Assembly: GCA_017482485.1 (NCBI GenBank)
Contig: JAFUMV010000056.1
Location: forward strand, 1 to 60,461
From: Lachnospiraceae bacterium
Lineage (GTDB): Bacteria > Bacillota > Clostridia > Lachnospirales > Lachnospiraceae
Length of the DNA stretch: 60,461 nucleotides
Reading direction: 5' to 3'
Below are positions 19,201-26,301 of the stretch, piece by piece (within the stretch, counting starts at the first letter, position 1; every line of letters starts with the position of its first letter). The notes beneath the pieces were generated by a model that worked only from the letters and a program-made list of their open reading frames with translations, made no database searches and was not told where the DNA came from. Position numbers and translations under genes: made by a program.

Positions 19201-19884
19201 CTTCACGAAAATTTAAAGGACCTCTTTGTAAAGACCACGGTTTCCGAATTGAAAAAAGCAGGTATGCAGGAGGAGCTTGAGCCTGGTGCCGAGCTTTTTG
19301 CGGAACCGGAAATCATTCCCTATTTGCCGCGCTTTGTGAGAGAACAGGAAGAGGAAGTGACCGGATCGGCCCGGGGCAGCGCTTATCACAGGCTGCTGCA
19401 GCTTTGGCCCTTTGAAAGTGATGAGACTGCATGGAATCGGCAGTATGTGCAGAATGTCATGGAAGAAAAGCAAAGGACCGGTGAATTGACTGCAGAATAC
19501 GGGGCCGTCATTCGTCCCTGGAAGATCGCTTCCTTTCTTGGAACGAAGCTTGCGCACAGGATGCATCTTTCCGCTGTGGATGGACTGCTGCGCAAAGAGC
19601 AGCCCTTTGTGCTTGGAATTTGCGCCAGTCAGTTAAAGCCCAATCTGCCTGAATCAGAAACGGTTCTGATTCAGGGAATCATTGACGTTTTCTTTGAAGA
19701 GGACGGTGAACTGGTGCTGGCCGATTATAAAACGGATGCGGTGAAAGAGCCTTGGGAACTGGTTCGCCGTTATCAGATACAGCTGGATTATTATGCGCAG
19801 GCGCTGGAGCAGCTGTGCGGAAAAAAGGTGAAGGAAAAGATCATCTATTCCTTCGCCCTGGAACAGGAAATCTATTTGAAATAA
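16195..19884 (+). CDS. addA: ATP-dependent helicase/nuclease subunit A
   Basis: AddA supplies the UvrD-type helicase motor and one nuclease of the AddAB complex. Helicase motifs appear in order: Walker A SAAAGSGKTA with Lys30, LLVVTFTNAAA, LIDEYQDSN (motif II), GDVKQSIYKFR, MSIHKSKGLEF and LYVAMTRAE. The C-terminal nuclease motif is ADYKTD near residues 1176-1181. ATG 16195 is chosen because AAAGGAG (16181-16187) lies 7 nt before it; an in-frame ATG at 16156 has no such site. The start overlaps the end of addB, which indicates translational coupling. Length, 1229 residues, is normal. Confidence 0.96.
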   Translation: MGMKFTPEQQRVIDLRNCNILVSAAAGSGKTAVLVERIVQRVSDPAAGCDIDRLLVVTFTNAAAAQMRERLSAALSRKAEEDPDNGHLQRQLTLVHNAQITTIDSFCLQLIKNHFNDIGLDPDFCTADDGEMKLMRRDVLKALLEEEFARKTPEFLHCVECFTPGGLEARLEELILKLYEFAMSYPWPERWLLDHREDYAVVDVSELEQQPWYGELKKSVDETLKECRQQNLETLKLCEQPDGPHMYAAALEADRELIEGLCRNASDLDSLSQRLETLSFAKLSTKKDLSVSVEKREQAKKERERVKGMLSGLKQEYLSASMENQVQDMHKASAALQTLVDLTLAFKEKLDCRKREKNLLDFHDMEHMALQILIGEDGKPTRTAQEYREYFKEILIDEYQDSNLVQEFLLQSISGEEEGVYNRFMVGDVKQSIYKFRLARPELFMEKFDTYTKEDGDCVRVDLKRNFRSRHEVTDCVNDVFYQIMHRELGGVEYDTDAALYPAAQFPEPLMEEETGAADQNDVPMAKQKRDMQQSVYEPEFLIALSDRDEENDRVREARMIAERMHQLVGKFPVRDKETGELRPAQYKDMVILLRTTSGWDEEFKNVLQKSQIPVHVTSKTGYFAAQEIQNVLNFLRVLDNPLQDIPLFGVLHSVIGNFSDEEIALLRTADETQKRSLYECMKSMASKEEAGLSKKCQQFAELIGRFREYAVYLPIHSLMEKFLEETGYLYTVSAMPGGSQRKTNVEMLLAKAESYEKTSYTGLFHFIRYIEQLEKYDVDYGEAGMEDENADVVRIMSIHKSKGLEFPICFVAGLSKRFNRQDAVQPVIMDMDLGLATDCLDPVARTKKGTLKKSVLAQKLVADSLGEELRVLYVAMTRAEEKLILTACCRPDKGPRQDALAVEKKQLLAISPVRLLETTSFYDIVLPAWQAAGRAVTCMDTSDFLQEELSRTAEGLHTKQALQQLIKDGSQKRKKSDEEAEPMTKQDEIRLKLLRRMNSPYLHENLKDLFVKTTVSELKKAGMQEELEPGAELFAEPEIIPYLPRFVREQEEEVTGSARGSAYHRLLQLWPFESDETAWNRQYVQNVMEEKQRTGELTAEYGAVIRPWKIASFLGTKLAHRMHLSAVDGLLRKEQPFVLGICASQLKPNLPESETVLIQGIIDVFFEEDGELVLADYKTDAVKEPWELVRRYQIQLDYYAQALEQLCGKKVKEKIIYSFALEQEIYLK

Positions 19885-19908
19885 TTAAAAATATATAAGG
19901 AGGATCTC

Positions 19909-20784
19909 ATGATTTACACAATTGAAAACGAAGCATTAAAAGTGCAGATTTCAGACAGAGGTGCAGAACTCTGGTCGATTCAGACCAGGGACGGAAACGA
20001 ATATCTCTGGCAGGGAGACGAAACCTACTGGGCGGACCGCGCCATGAACCTGTTTCCCTACATTGCCCGTCTGACAGAGGGAAAATACGTTCTGGACGGT
20101 AAAACCTATGAAATGACCATTCACGGATTCGCAAATTATTCCACGTTTAGCGTTGCCAAACAGGAAAAAGACCATATTGTTTTTGAACTGACTGACAGCG
20201 AAGAGACTGGAAAAATGTATCCCTACGCATTTGCTTTTCGCGTGGACTTTAGCCTGGGCCAAAATAAGCTGCTGGTGAAATACGAAGTGGAAAACCGCAG
20301 CGACGGCGTGATGTATTTCGGTGTGGGCGGACATCCGGGCTTCAACGTGCCGATGGAAAAGGGTTTGAAATTTGAAGATTACTATCTTGAATTTGACAAA
20401 GCTGAAAATCCGGTTCGGGTAGGCTTTACCGAGACCTGCTTCTTAAATGGGGAAGACAAAGAATATGCGCTTTCCGAAGGCGGAAAGATTCTGATGAACC
20501 ACAACCTGTTCGATGAGGATGCCATCGTGCTTCGTGATATGGCAAAGAGTGTGACCTTAAAGTCCGACAAATCCGATCGCTATGTGAAGGTGGAATATCC
20601 CGAAATGGACTATCTTGGCATCTGGCATATGCCCTGCACCGATGCACCCTATGTCTGCATCGAGCCCTGGTCTTCTTTGCCTTCCAGACAGGATGTGATC
20701 GAAGATCTGGCCAAAAAAGAGGACCTGATTGCGCTTGAGGGCGGTAAGGTCTATGAAAATACATGGACGATTGAGATTGGCTGA
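19909..20784 (+). CDS. Aldose 1-epimerase family protein (LacX-like)
   Basis: A 291-residue galactose-mutarotase-fold protein that probably interconverts sugar anomers in the cytoplasm. TIHGFA and GVGGHPGFNVP carry the His residues expected at the active site, and IEPWSSLPSRQD near the C-terminus is typical of the LacX-like subgroup. The substrate cannot be deduced, but the glycosidase genes downstream make hexose anomers likely. AGGAGG lies 7 bases before the ATG. It starts 24 bp after addA and is followed 44 bp later by a second mutarotase-fold gene, so the two may form a unit. Confidence 0.88.
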   Translation: MIYTIENEALKVQISDRGAELWSIQTRDGNEYLWQGDETYWADRAMNLFPYIARLTEGKYVLDGKTYEMTIHGFANYSTFSVAKQEKDHIVFELTDSEETGKMYPYAFAFRVDFSLGQNKLLVKYEVENRSDGVMYFGVGGHPGFNVPMEKGLKFEDYYLEFDKAENPVRVGFTETCFLNGEDKEYALSEGGKILMNHNLFDEDAIVLRDMAKSVTLKSDKSDRYVKVEYPEMDYLGIWHMPCTDAPYVCIEPWSSLPSRQDVIEDLAKKEDLIALEGGKVYENTWTIEIG

Positions 20785-20828
20785 GAAAGACAGCATGATG
20801 AATTCTGATTCAGAAAAGGAATCGCAAA

Positions 20829-21713
20829 ATGAAAACAGTAATTCTGGAAAATGATGTTTTAAAAATTGAACTGCTGCCCGGGCTGGGAGGAAAAATCATC
20901 TCCTTTTTTCAAAAAGACAAGGCGTTTGAACTGGCTGCCCAACCGGAGCGTGAAATGAAAAGCAGTCCTGATAAAGAAATGCGCTTTTCTGATTATGCCT
21001 ATGGAATGGATGACACCTTTCCGAATATTGACAGTGAAATTCTGCACTGGAAGGGGAAAACATTTGATTTTCCGGACCATGGAGAAATCTGGAAAAGTTC
21101 GCTGACGGCAGTGAAACAAAAACCCCATGAAGTGACTCTTTCGATGAAAAGCGAGGCGTTTTCCTTCGAATACGAAAAAACGCTGGTGCTGGAAGAGGAC
21201 AGGCTTCGGATGAAGTACCGGATTGTCAATTTTGGAAATCATGAGCTTCCCTGCCTGTGGACCTGGCATGGACTTTTGCATTATGAGGAAGATATGGTGC
21301 TGACACTGCCGAAAGAAATCACGCATTTTCGCAATGTGCTGGCAGACAGCTGCCTTGGAGACGTGGGAACTGTTTATCCGAAGCAGAATCCGGTTTACGA
21401 TTTTGAAAAGGTGCCGAAAGCCGAAAGCTTAAGCATGGTGAAGTTTTACGGAGAAGAGGCGGTAAAGAACGGAATTTGCGAAATTTTCTATCCGAAGCAG
21501 CAGGTGAGCTGTAAGCTTAGCTATGATGCACAGGCACTTCCCTATCTGGGCGTGTGGATCACAGCAGGCGGATTTTGCGGCGATTATAACCTGGCCGTGG
21601 AACCTTCCAGCGGATTTTATGACAGCGTCAGCAAGGCCAGGGAGAACGGAAAGCTGCCGGTCCTGGGCGCCGGTGATGTGATGGAATTTGAAGTTTCGAT
21701 TTCCTTGCGGTAA
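20829..21713 (+). CDS. Divergent mutarotase-fold protein, function unknown
   Basis: This 294-residue protein has the beta-sandwich pattern of the galactose-mutarotase superfamily: MKTVILENDVLKIELLPGLGGKI at the start, WTWHGLLHYEED centrally and VEPSSGFYDS near the end. It differs clearly from the preceding LacX-like protein and lacks the HPGF motif. LLPGLGGKI resembles the N-terminal strand of DUF5107-type proteins such as the one at 22873. A role in carbohydrate binding or epimerisation is likely from fold and context only. A terminator hairpin follows. Confidence 0.65.
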   Translation: MKTVILENDVLKIELLPGLGGKIISFFQKDKAFELAAQPEREMKSSPDKEMRFSDYAYGMDDTFPNIDSEILHWKGKTFDFPDHGEIWKSSLTAVKQKPHEVTLSMKSEAFSFEYEKTLVLEEDRLRMKYRIVNFGNHELPCLWTWHGLLHYEEDMVLTLPKEITHFRNVLADSCLGDVGTVYPKQNPVYDFEKVPKAESLSMVKFYGEEAVKNGICEIFYPKQQVSCKLSYDAQALPYLGVWITAGGFCGDYNLAVEPSSGFYDSVSKARENGKLPVLGAGDVMEFEVSISLR

Positions 21714-21759
21714 GTTGGAAATCGTTTTTATCTTTGGTCGTGTTGTGAGAGATGCGGAG

Positions 21760-21794
21760 TGGGCGTGGGGAGTATTTATTTAGTCCCACGCCCA
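21760..21794. terminator. Hairpin between convergent genes
   Basis: TGGGCGTGGG and CCCACGCCCA form a perfect 10-bp stem with a 15-base AT-rich loop. It lies between the mutarotase-fold gene and the AraC gene, which converge. There is no strong T-run on either side. Confidence 0.6.
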
Positions 21795-21849
21795 TCCTGA
21801 CTATATTGGTGAATACACTAAGTGTAAAACGAACCGGAAAAGCAATGCA

Positions 21850-22698
21850 TCACTCCTCCATCAGCGCCCGATACTGGGCCGGCGTCATAGCCTGATGGCG
21901 TTTAAAAGCGGAGCAGAATACACTTTCGCAGGAAAAGCCCGAATCAAAGCAGATGTTTTTGACGGACAGCCTGGTGTTTTTCAGCAGATATTTCGCAGTG
22001 GCAATCCGGGTGTTGACGATGTATTCGTGGGGCGTGTATCCGGTTTCCTTTTTGAAGGTCCGGATGAAATGATACTGGCTTAGGCCGACTCTGTCTGCCA
22101 GCATTTCCACAGTGATGTCTTCCCGGAAATGCTCGTTGATATAGGTGATGGTTTCCTCCGCCATGCTGACATAATTATGGGATTTTTCGTTCTGCGGTGT
22201 CTGCAGCATGAAGGCGGTCAGAATATCGGTCAGAAGCTTTGACATCAGAGGTTCCCGAACCGGATGTCCTGAGCAAAAAATATCAAAGACAGACTGCAGC
22301 TTATTGATTGTGCCATATGGCTCCTGCAGGGAAAAAATGCTGCCGGAATGGGAAAGGATATTTTCAAACCAGGAACGGGCCAAGGGGCCGTCGAAATGGC
22401 ACCAGAGACATTCGCAGCCGGAATCGGAATAGTAGGAGTGGCTCTTATAGCAGTCCAGGAGCACGAAATGACCCTGGCGGGCGCAGGAAACGGCATCATC
22501 GAATTCCATGGTAAGTTCTCCGTTTTGGATATACATCAGAAGAAAACTGTCATAGGACTCCCGATGCAGAAAATAACCCGGCTCATAAATGAAATGCCCG
22601 CACTGCAGCGGATAAAAAAACATTTCGAGCGCACTTTTGCTGGGGGAATAGATGAAATAGTCCGATGATTCAGCAACAAATTTTTCGCAGGATTTCAA
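21850..22698 (-). CDS. AraC family transcription regulator
   Basis: A regulator of about 282 residues with an N-terminal cupin-like sensing domain (GHFIYEPGYFLHRESYDSFLL, then ARQGHFVLLD) and a C-terminal double helix-turn-helix (ITVEMLADRVGLSQYHFIRTFKKETGYTP, then ICFDSGFSCESVFCSAFKR). This arrangement is that of sugar-responsive AraC/XylS activators. A TTG start at 22698 is favoured because AGAGG lies 8 nt before it; a GTG at 22707 would overlap the ribosome site. It is divergent from the DUF5107-TPR gene, so it probably controls that gene and the GH2 and GH36 genes beyond it. Confidence 0.9.
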   Translation of the reverse strand: MKSCEKFVAESSDYFIYSPSKSALEMFFYPLQCGHFIYEPGYFLHRESYDSFLLMYIQNGELTMEFDDAVSCARQGHFVLLDCYKSHSYYSDSGCECLWCHFDGPLARSWFENILSHSGSIFSLQEPYGTINKLQSVFDIFCSGHPVREPLMSKLLTDILTAFMLQTPQNEKSHNYVSMAEETITYINEHFREDITVEMLADRVGLSQYHFIRTFKKETGYTPHEYIVNTRIATAKYLLKNTRLSVKNICFDSGFSCESVFCSAFKRHQAMTPAQYRALMEE

Positions 22699-22872
22699 AA
22701 GAAGCACCTCTCTAATCTACATTCTTTTCCAATATAATAGACAAATTTTCTTAAAAGAACAAGAGCAAAAAATATAAACGACTGAGCAAATCTGCATAAT
22801 GTGTTCTGCCCCAAATGCCTGTATATTGAACGCAGAAGGCAATCGAAAACATCAGTTTTTCAGGAGGTATTT
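22699..22872. promoter_or_regulatory. Divergent control region between the AraC and DUF5107 genes
   Basis: This AT-rich gap holds promoters for both directions. On the minus strand TATATT (plus 22731-22736) is a fair -10 box for the AraC gene. On the plus side AGGAGG at 22862-22867 precedes the DUF5107 start. I could not identify a convincing pair of direct repeats for AraC binding. Confidence 0.35.
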
Positions 22873-25800
22873 ATGGGGAATGTAAACATCTGGGTGGAAA
22901 AAACAATCATCCCCACCTATGAAGTGGGAGAAGCGGAAAAAAATCCGATTTTTCTGGACAAGCGTGTTTATCAGGGCAGCAGCGGCAAGGTCTATCCTTA
23001 TCCCACCATTGAGAAAATCAGCGGGGAAAAGACGGACAAGGAATATACCGCGGTGTACATGGAAAATGAGTATCTGAAAGTCATGGTGCTGCCGGAATTG
23101 GGCGGCAGAATCCAGCGGGCCTATGACAAGACAAACGGATATGACTTTGTTTATTACAATCAGGTGATCAAGCCGGCGCTGGTGGGTCTGTGCGGTCCGT
23201 GGATCAGCGGAGGCATTGAATTTAACTGGCCCCAGCATCACAGGCCGACCACATTTATGCCGGTGGATTATGAAATTGCAGAAAATGGGGACGGCAGCAA
23301 ATCCCTGCTCTGCCATGACGTGGATCAGATGTATGGAACCAAGGGAATCGCAAAGTTCACGCTGTATCCGGGCAAAGCTTACATCGAAATCACCGGACAG
23401 CTGTATAACCGCACGTCCATGCCCCAGACCTTTTTATGGTGGGCAAATCCTGCGGTTGCGGTGAATGAAAATACCCAATCGGTCTTTCCGCCGGATGTGC
23501 ATGCGGTGATGGATCACGGCAAACGCGATGTATCCAGGTTCCCCATCGCCACCGGGGTATATTATAAGAAAGATTACAGCGAAGGTGTGGATATTTCCCG
23601 CTATAAAAACATTCCGGTTCCCACCTCTTATATGGCGGAAAAGTCAAAATATGATTTCGTGGGCGGCTACGATTACGGAAAAGAGGCAGGAATCCTGCAT
23701 GTGGCGGACCATCACATTTCACCCGGCAAAAAGCAGTGGACCTGGGGCTGCGGCGATTTCGGCTTCGCCTGGGACCGCAATCTGACGGATGAAGACGGTC
23801 CCTACGTGGAACTGATGACGGGGGTATTTACGGACAATCAGCCGGACTTTACCTGGTTAAAACCCTTTGAGGAGAAAACCTTTCAGCAGTATTTTATGCC
23901 TTATAAGGGCGTGGGACAGGTAAAAAATGCCACCACGGAAGCGGTGGTTCATCTTTCTTATGACAAAAAAGCTGCGAAGGTCATCGTCTATGCCACCGGC
24001 GTTTATGAAAATGCCAACATCGTGCTGACCGCAAAGGGCCGGAAAGTGCTGGATGTGAATGCGAAAATCTCACCTGTGGATATTTATGAAACGGTTCTGG
24101 CGCTGACGGATATCAAAGAAGAAGACCTCCATCTGGCCGTCTATGCGGAGGGAAGATGTCTGGTGGAATATCAGCCGGAAGCGGCAGGAATCGCTCAATT
24201 GCCGGAGCCTGCAAAGGCGGCAAAGGCGCCGGAAGAGATCATGTACAATGAGGAGCTGTATCTGACCGGCCAGCATATCGAACAGTACCGCCATGCCACT
24301 TATCAGCCCGATCCCTATTATCTGGAAGGCTTAAAGAGAGATCCCGGCGATATCCGGATCAATAATGCATACGGTCTGCTTCTGATGAGAAGAGGGCAGT
24401 TTGAAAAAGCGGAAAAATATTTTCGGAAAGCCCTGGAACGCCTGATCGAGAGAAATCCCAATCCCTATAACAGCGAAAGCTATTATCTGCTGGGTCTGAC
24501 GCTGTTTTATCAGGAAAAAGATCAGGAAGCTTATGACGCCTTTTACAAAGCGACCTGGAGCAGTGAGCAGCAGGAGATGTCCTTTTATTATCTGGCTGCC
24601 ATCGATGCGAAATACAAAAAGTTTGAAAAGGCTTACCGGCATGTGGAGAAGGCTCTGGTGAAGAATGCCCATAACATCAAGGCGAGAGGCTTAAAAGCCT
24701 ATCTTTTGAGAAAACTGGGAAAAACGGAAGCAGCAAAATGCTGGACCCGGGAAAATCTGGCGCTGGATCCCTTTGATTTCGTGTCCGGAAATGAAGCCGT
24801 GCTGCTTGATGGAAACGATGCGTCAGAACGTTTCGCGCTGAATGAAAAGATGCGCAATTTCCATGAAAATTATCTGATGACGGCGAGAGATTATGCGGAA
24901 GCAGGCGCTTATGAGGAAGCCATCGGAGTGCTTTTGCAGTGCAGCAAAGAGTATCCGCTTTTGTATTACTATGAGGCATATTATAGAAACAAATTGGGGG
25001 AAGATGTGACAAAGCTTTTGCAGACCGCGGAAAGCTGCGCGCCGGATTACTGTTTCCCCAACAAGCTGGAGGATATCGGGGTATTGCGCTTTGCGATTGG
25101 AAACGGATGTCGGGCAAAAGCCGGATATTATCTGGGCAACCTGTTTTATGACAAGCTGCAGTGGGAAGAATCCGTGGCACTCTGGGAAGCATCGGCTGAG
25201 GAAGACCCTGATTTTCCTACCGTACACAGAAATCTGTCCCTGGCTTACTATAACAAATTAAAAGATGCAGCCCGTGCAAAGGCTTCCATGGAAAAGGCTT
25301 TTGAATTAAATCCTTCGGATGTGCGCATTTTTCTGGAGCTGGATCAGTTATATAAAAAGCTTGGCTGGACATTTGAGCAAAGATTAAAAAATTATGAAGC
25401 GCACAAAGAGCTGATCGACGGCCGGGATGATCTTTACATCGAATACATCACCCTGGTGAATCTGACAGGCAATCATGAAAAAGCCTATGCCTGCATCATG
25501 AATCATCAGTTCCATCCCTGGGAGGGCGGCGAAGGAAAGATCACCGCGCAGTATACGATCGCCCTTCTGGAAATGGCGAAAAAGGCGCAGAAAGCGGGAA
25601 ATTTTGCGGAAGCGGAAGAGTTGCTGAAAAAAGCCCTTGTATATCCCGAAAATCTGGGCGAGGGAAAACTGGAAGGCACGAAAGACAATCATTTATACTA
25701 TCATCTTGGCCTGTCAATGGAGGCCCAGGGAAGATTGGATGAGGCCAAACACTTTTTTGAAAGTGCAACCATCGGAACGGATGAGCCCGCCGGGGCCATG

Positions 25801-26142
25801 TATTATAACGATCAGCCCGCCGATATGATCATGTATCAGGGCCTGGCGTTTTTGAAGCTTGGAAAAGTGAGAGAAGCCAAATCCCGCTTTTACCGCCTGA
25901 TCGATTATGGAGAACAGCATCTTGAGGATCAGGTGAAAATTGAGTACTTTGCGGTTTCATTGCCGGAATTTTTAATCTTTGATGAGGACTATACGATGAG
26001 AAACAGAGCCCATTGCTACTATCTGATGGCGCTTGGTAATCTCGGTATGGGAGAAAAGGAAAAAGCGGCTGAATTTCTGCAGAAAGCGACCGAAATCGAA
26101 CCCTCACACATGATGTGCAGAGTTTACCGGAATATGCTGTAA
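22873..26142 (+). CDS. DUF5107 domain protein with TPR repeats
   Basis: A large cytoplasmic protein of 1089 residues with no signal peptide. Residues 1-400 match the DUF5107 pattern: LKVMVLPELGGRIQRAYDKT, then GPWISGGIEFNWPQHHRP and TWGCGDFGFAWDRN, in a mutarotase-like beta-sandwich. From about residue 470 to the end there are many tetratricopeptide-type helix pairs (GQFEKAEKYFRKALE, GRLDEAKHFFESAT, EKEKAAEFLQKATEIEP). The family is found in glycan-utilisation loci and its biochemical role is not settled. ATG 22873 is chosen for the AGGAGG 5 bases upstream, not the longer frame from 22801. It heads the GH2-GH36 stretch. Confidence 0.85.
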   Translation: MGNVNIWVEKTIIPTYEVGEAEKNPIFLDKRVYQGSSGKVYPYPTIEKISGEKTDKEYTAVYMENEYLKVMVLPELGGRIQRAYDKTNGYDFVYYNQVIKPALVGLCGPWISGGIEFNWPQHHRPTTFMPVDYEIAENGDGSKSLLCHDVDQMYGTKGIAKFTLYPGKAYIEITGQLYNRTSMPQTFLWWANPAVAVNENTQSVFPPDVHAVMDHGKRDVSRFPIATGVYYKKDYSEGVDISRYKNIPVPTSYMAEKSKYDFVGGYDYGKEAGILHVADHHISPGKKQWTWGCGDFGFAWDRNLTDEDGPYVELMTGVFTDNQPDFTWLKPFEEKTFQQYFMPYKGVGQVKNATTEAVVHLSYDKKAAKVIVYATGVYENANIVLTAKGRKVLDVNAKISPVDIYETVLALTDIKEEDLHLAVYAEGRCLVEYQPEAAGIAQLPEPAKAAKAPEEIMYNEELYLTGQHIEQYRHATYQPDPYYLEGLKRDPGDIRINNAYGLLLMRRGQFEKAEKYFRKALERLIERNPNPYNSESYYLLGLTLFYQEKDQEAYDAFYKATWSSEQQEMSFYYLAAIDAKYKKFEKAYRHVEKALVKNAHNIKARGLKAYLLRKLGKTEAAKCWTRENLALDPFDFVSGNEAVLLDGNDASERFALNEKMRNFHENYLMTARDYAEAGAYEEAIGVLLQCSKEYPLLYYYEAYYRNKLGEDVTKLLQTAESCAPDYCFPNKLEDIGVLRFAIGNGCRAKAGYYLGNLFYDKLQWEESVALWEASAEEDPDFPTVHRNLSLAYYNKLKDAARAKASMEKAFELNPSDVRIFLELDQLYKKLGWTFEQRLKNYEAHKELIDGRDDLYIEYITLVNLTGNHEKAYACIMNHQFHPWEGGEGKITAQYTIALLEMAKKAQKAGNFAEAEELLKKALVYPENLGEGKLEGTKDNHLYYHLGLSMEAQGRLDEAKHFFESATIGTDEPAGAMYYNDQPADMIMYQGLAFLKLGKVREAKSRFYRLIDYGEQHLEDQVKIEYFAVSLPEFLIFDEDYTMRNRAHCYYLMALGNLGMGEKEKAAEFLQKATEIEPSHMMCRVYRNML

Positions 26143-26301
26143 GCAAGATGGAGATGCCGGGCTGTTACGGGAGTTTCAATTTTTATAGTTTCTTTCGAAT
26201 AGGATGGTTATGTTTCCTGGGGCTATTTTCTTCCTTTTTTGAGGCCGATATAATCAGAGTGACAAAGAAAAATTACAGCTGACAAAAAAGATGGAGGCAT
26301 T

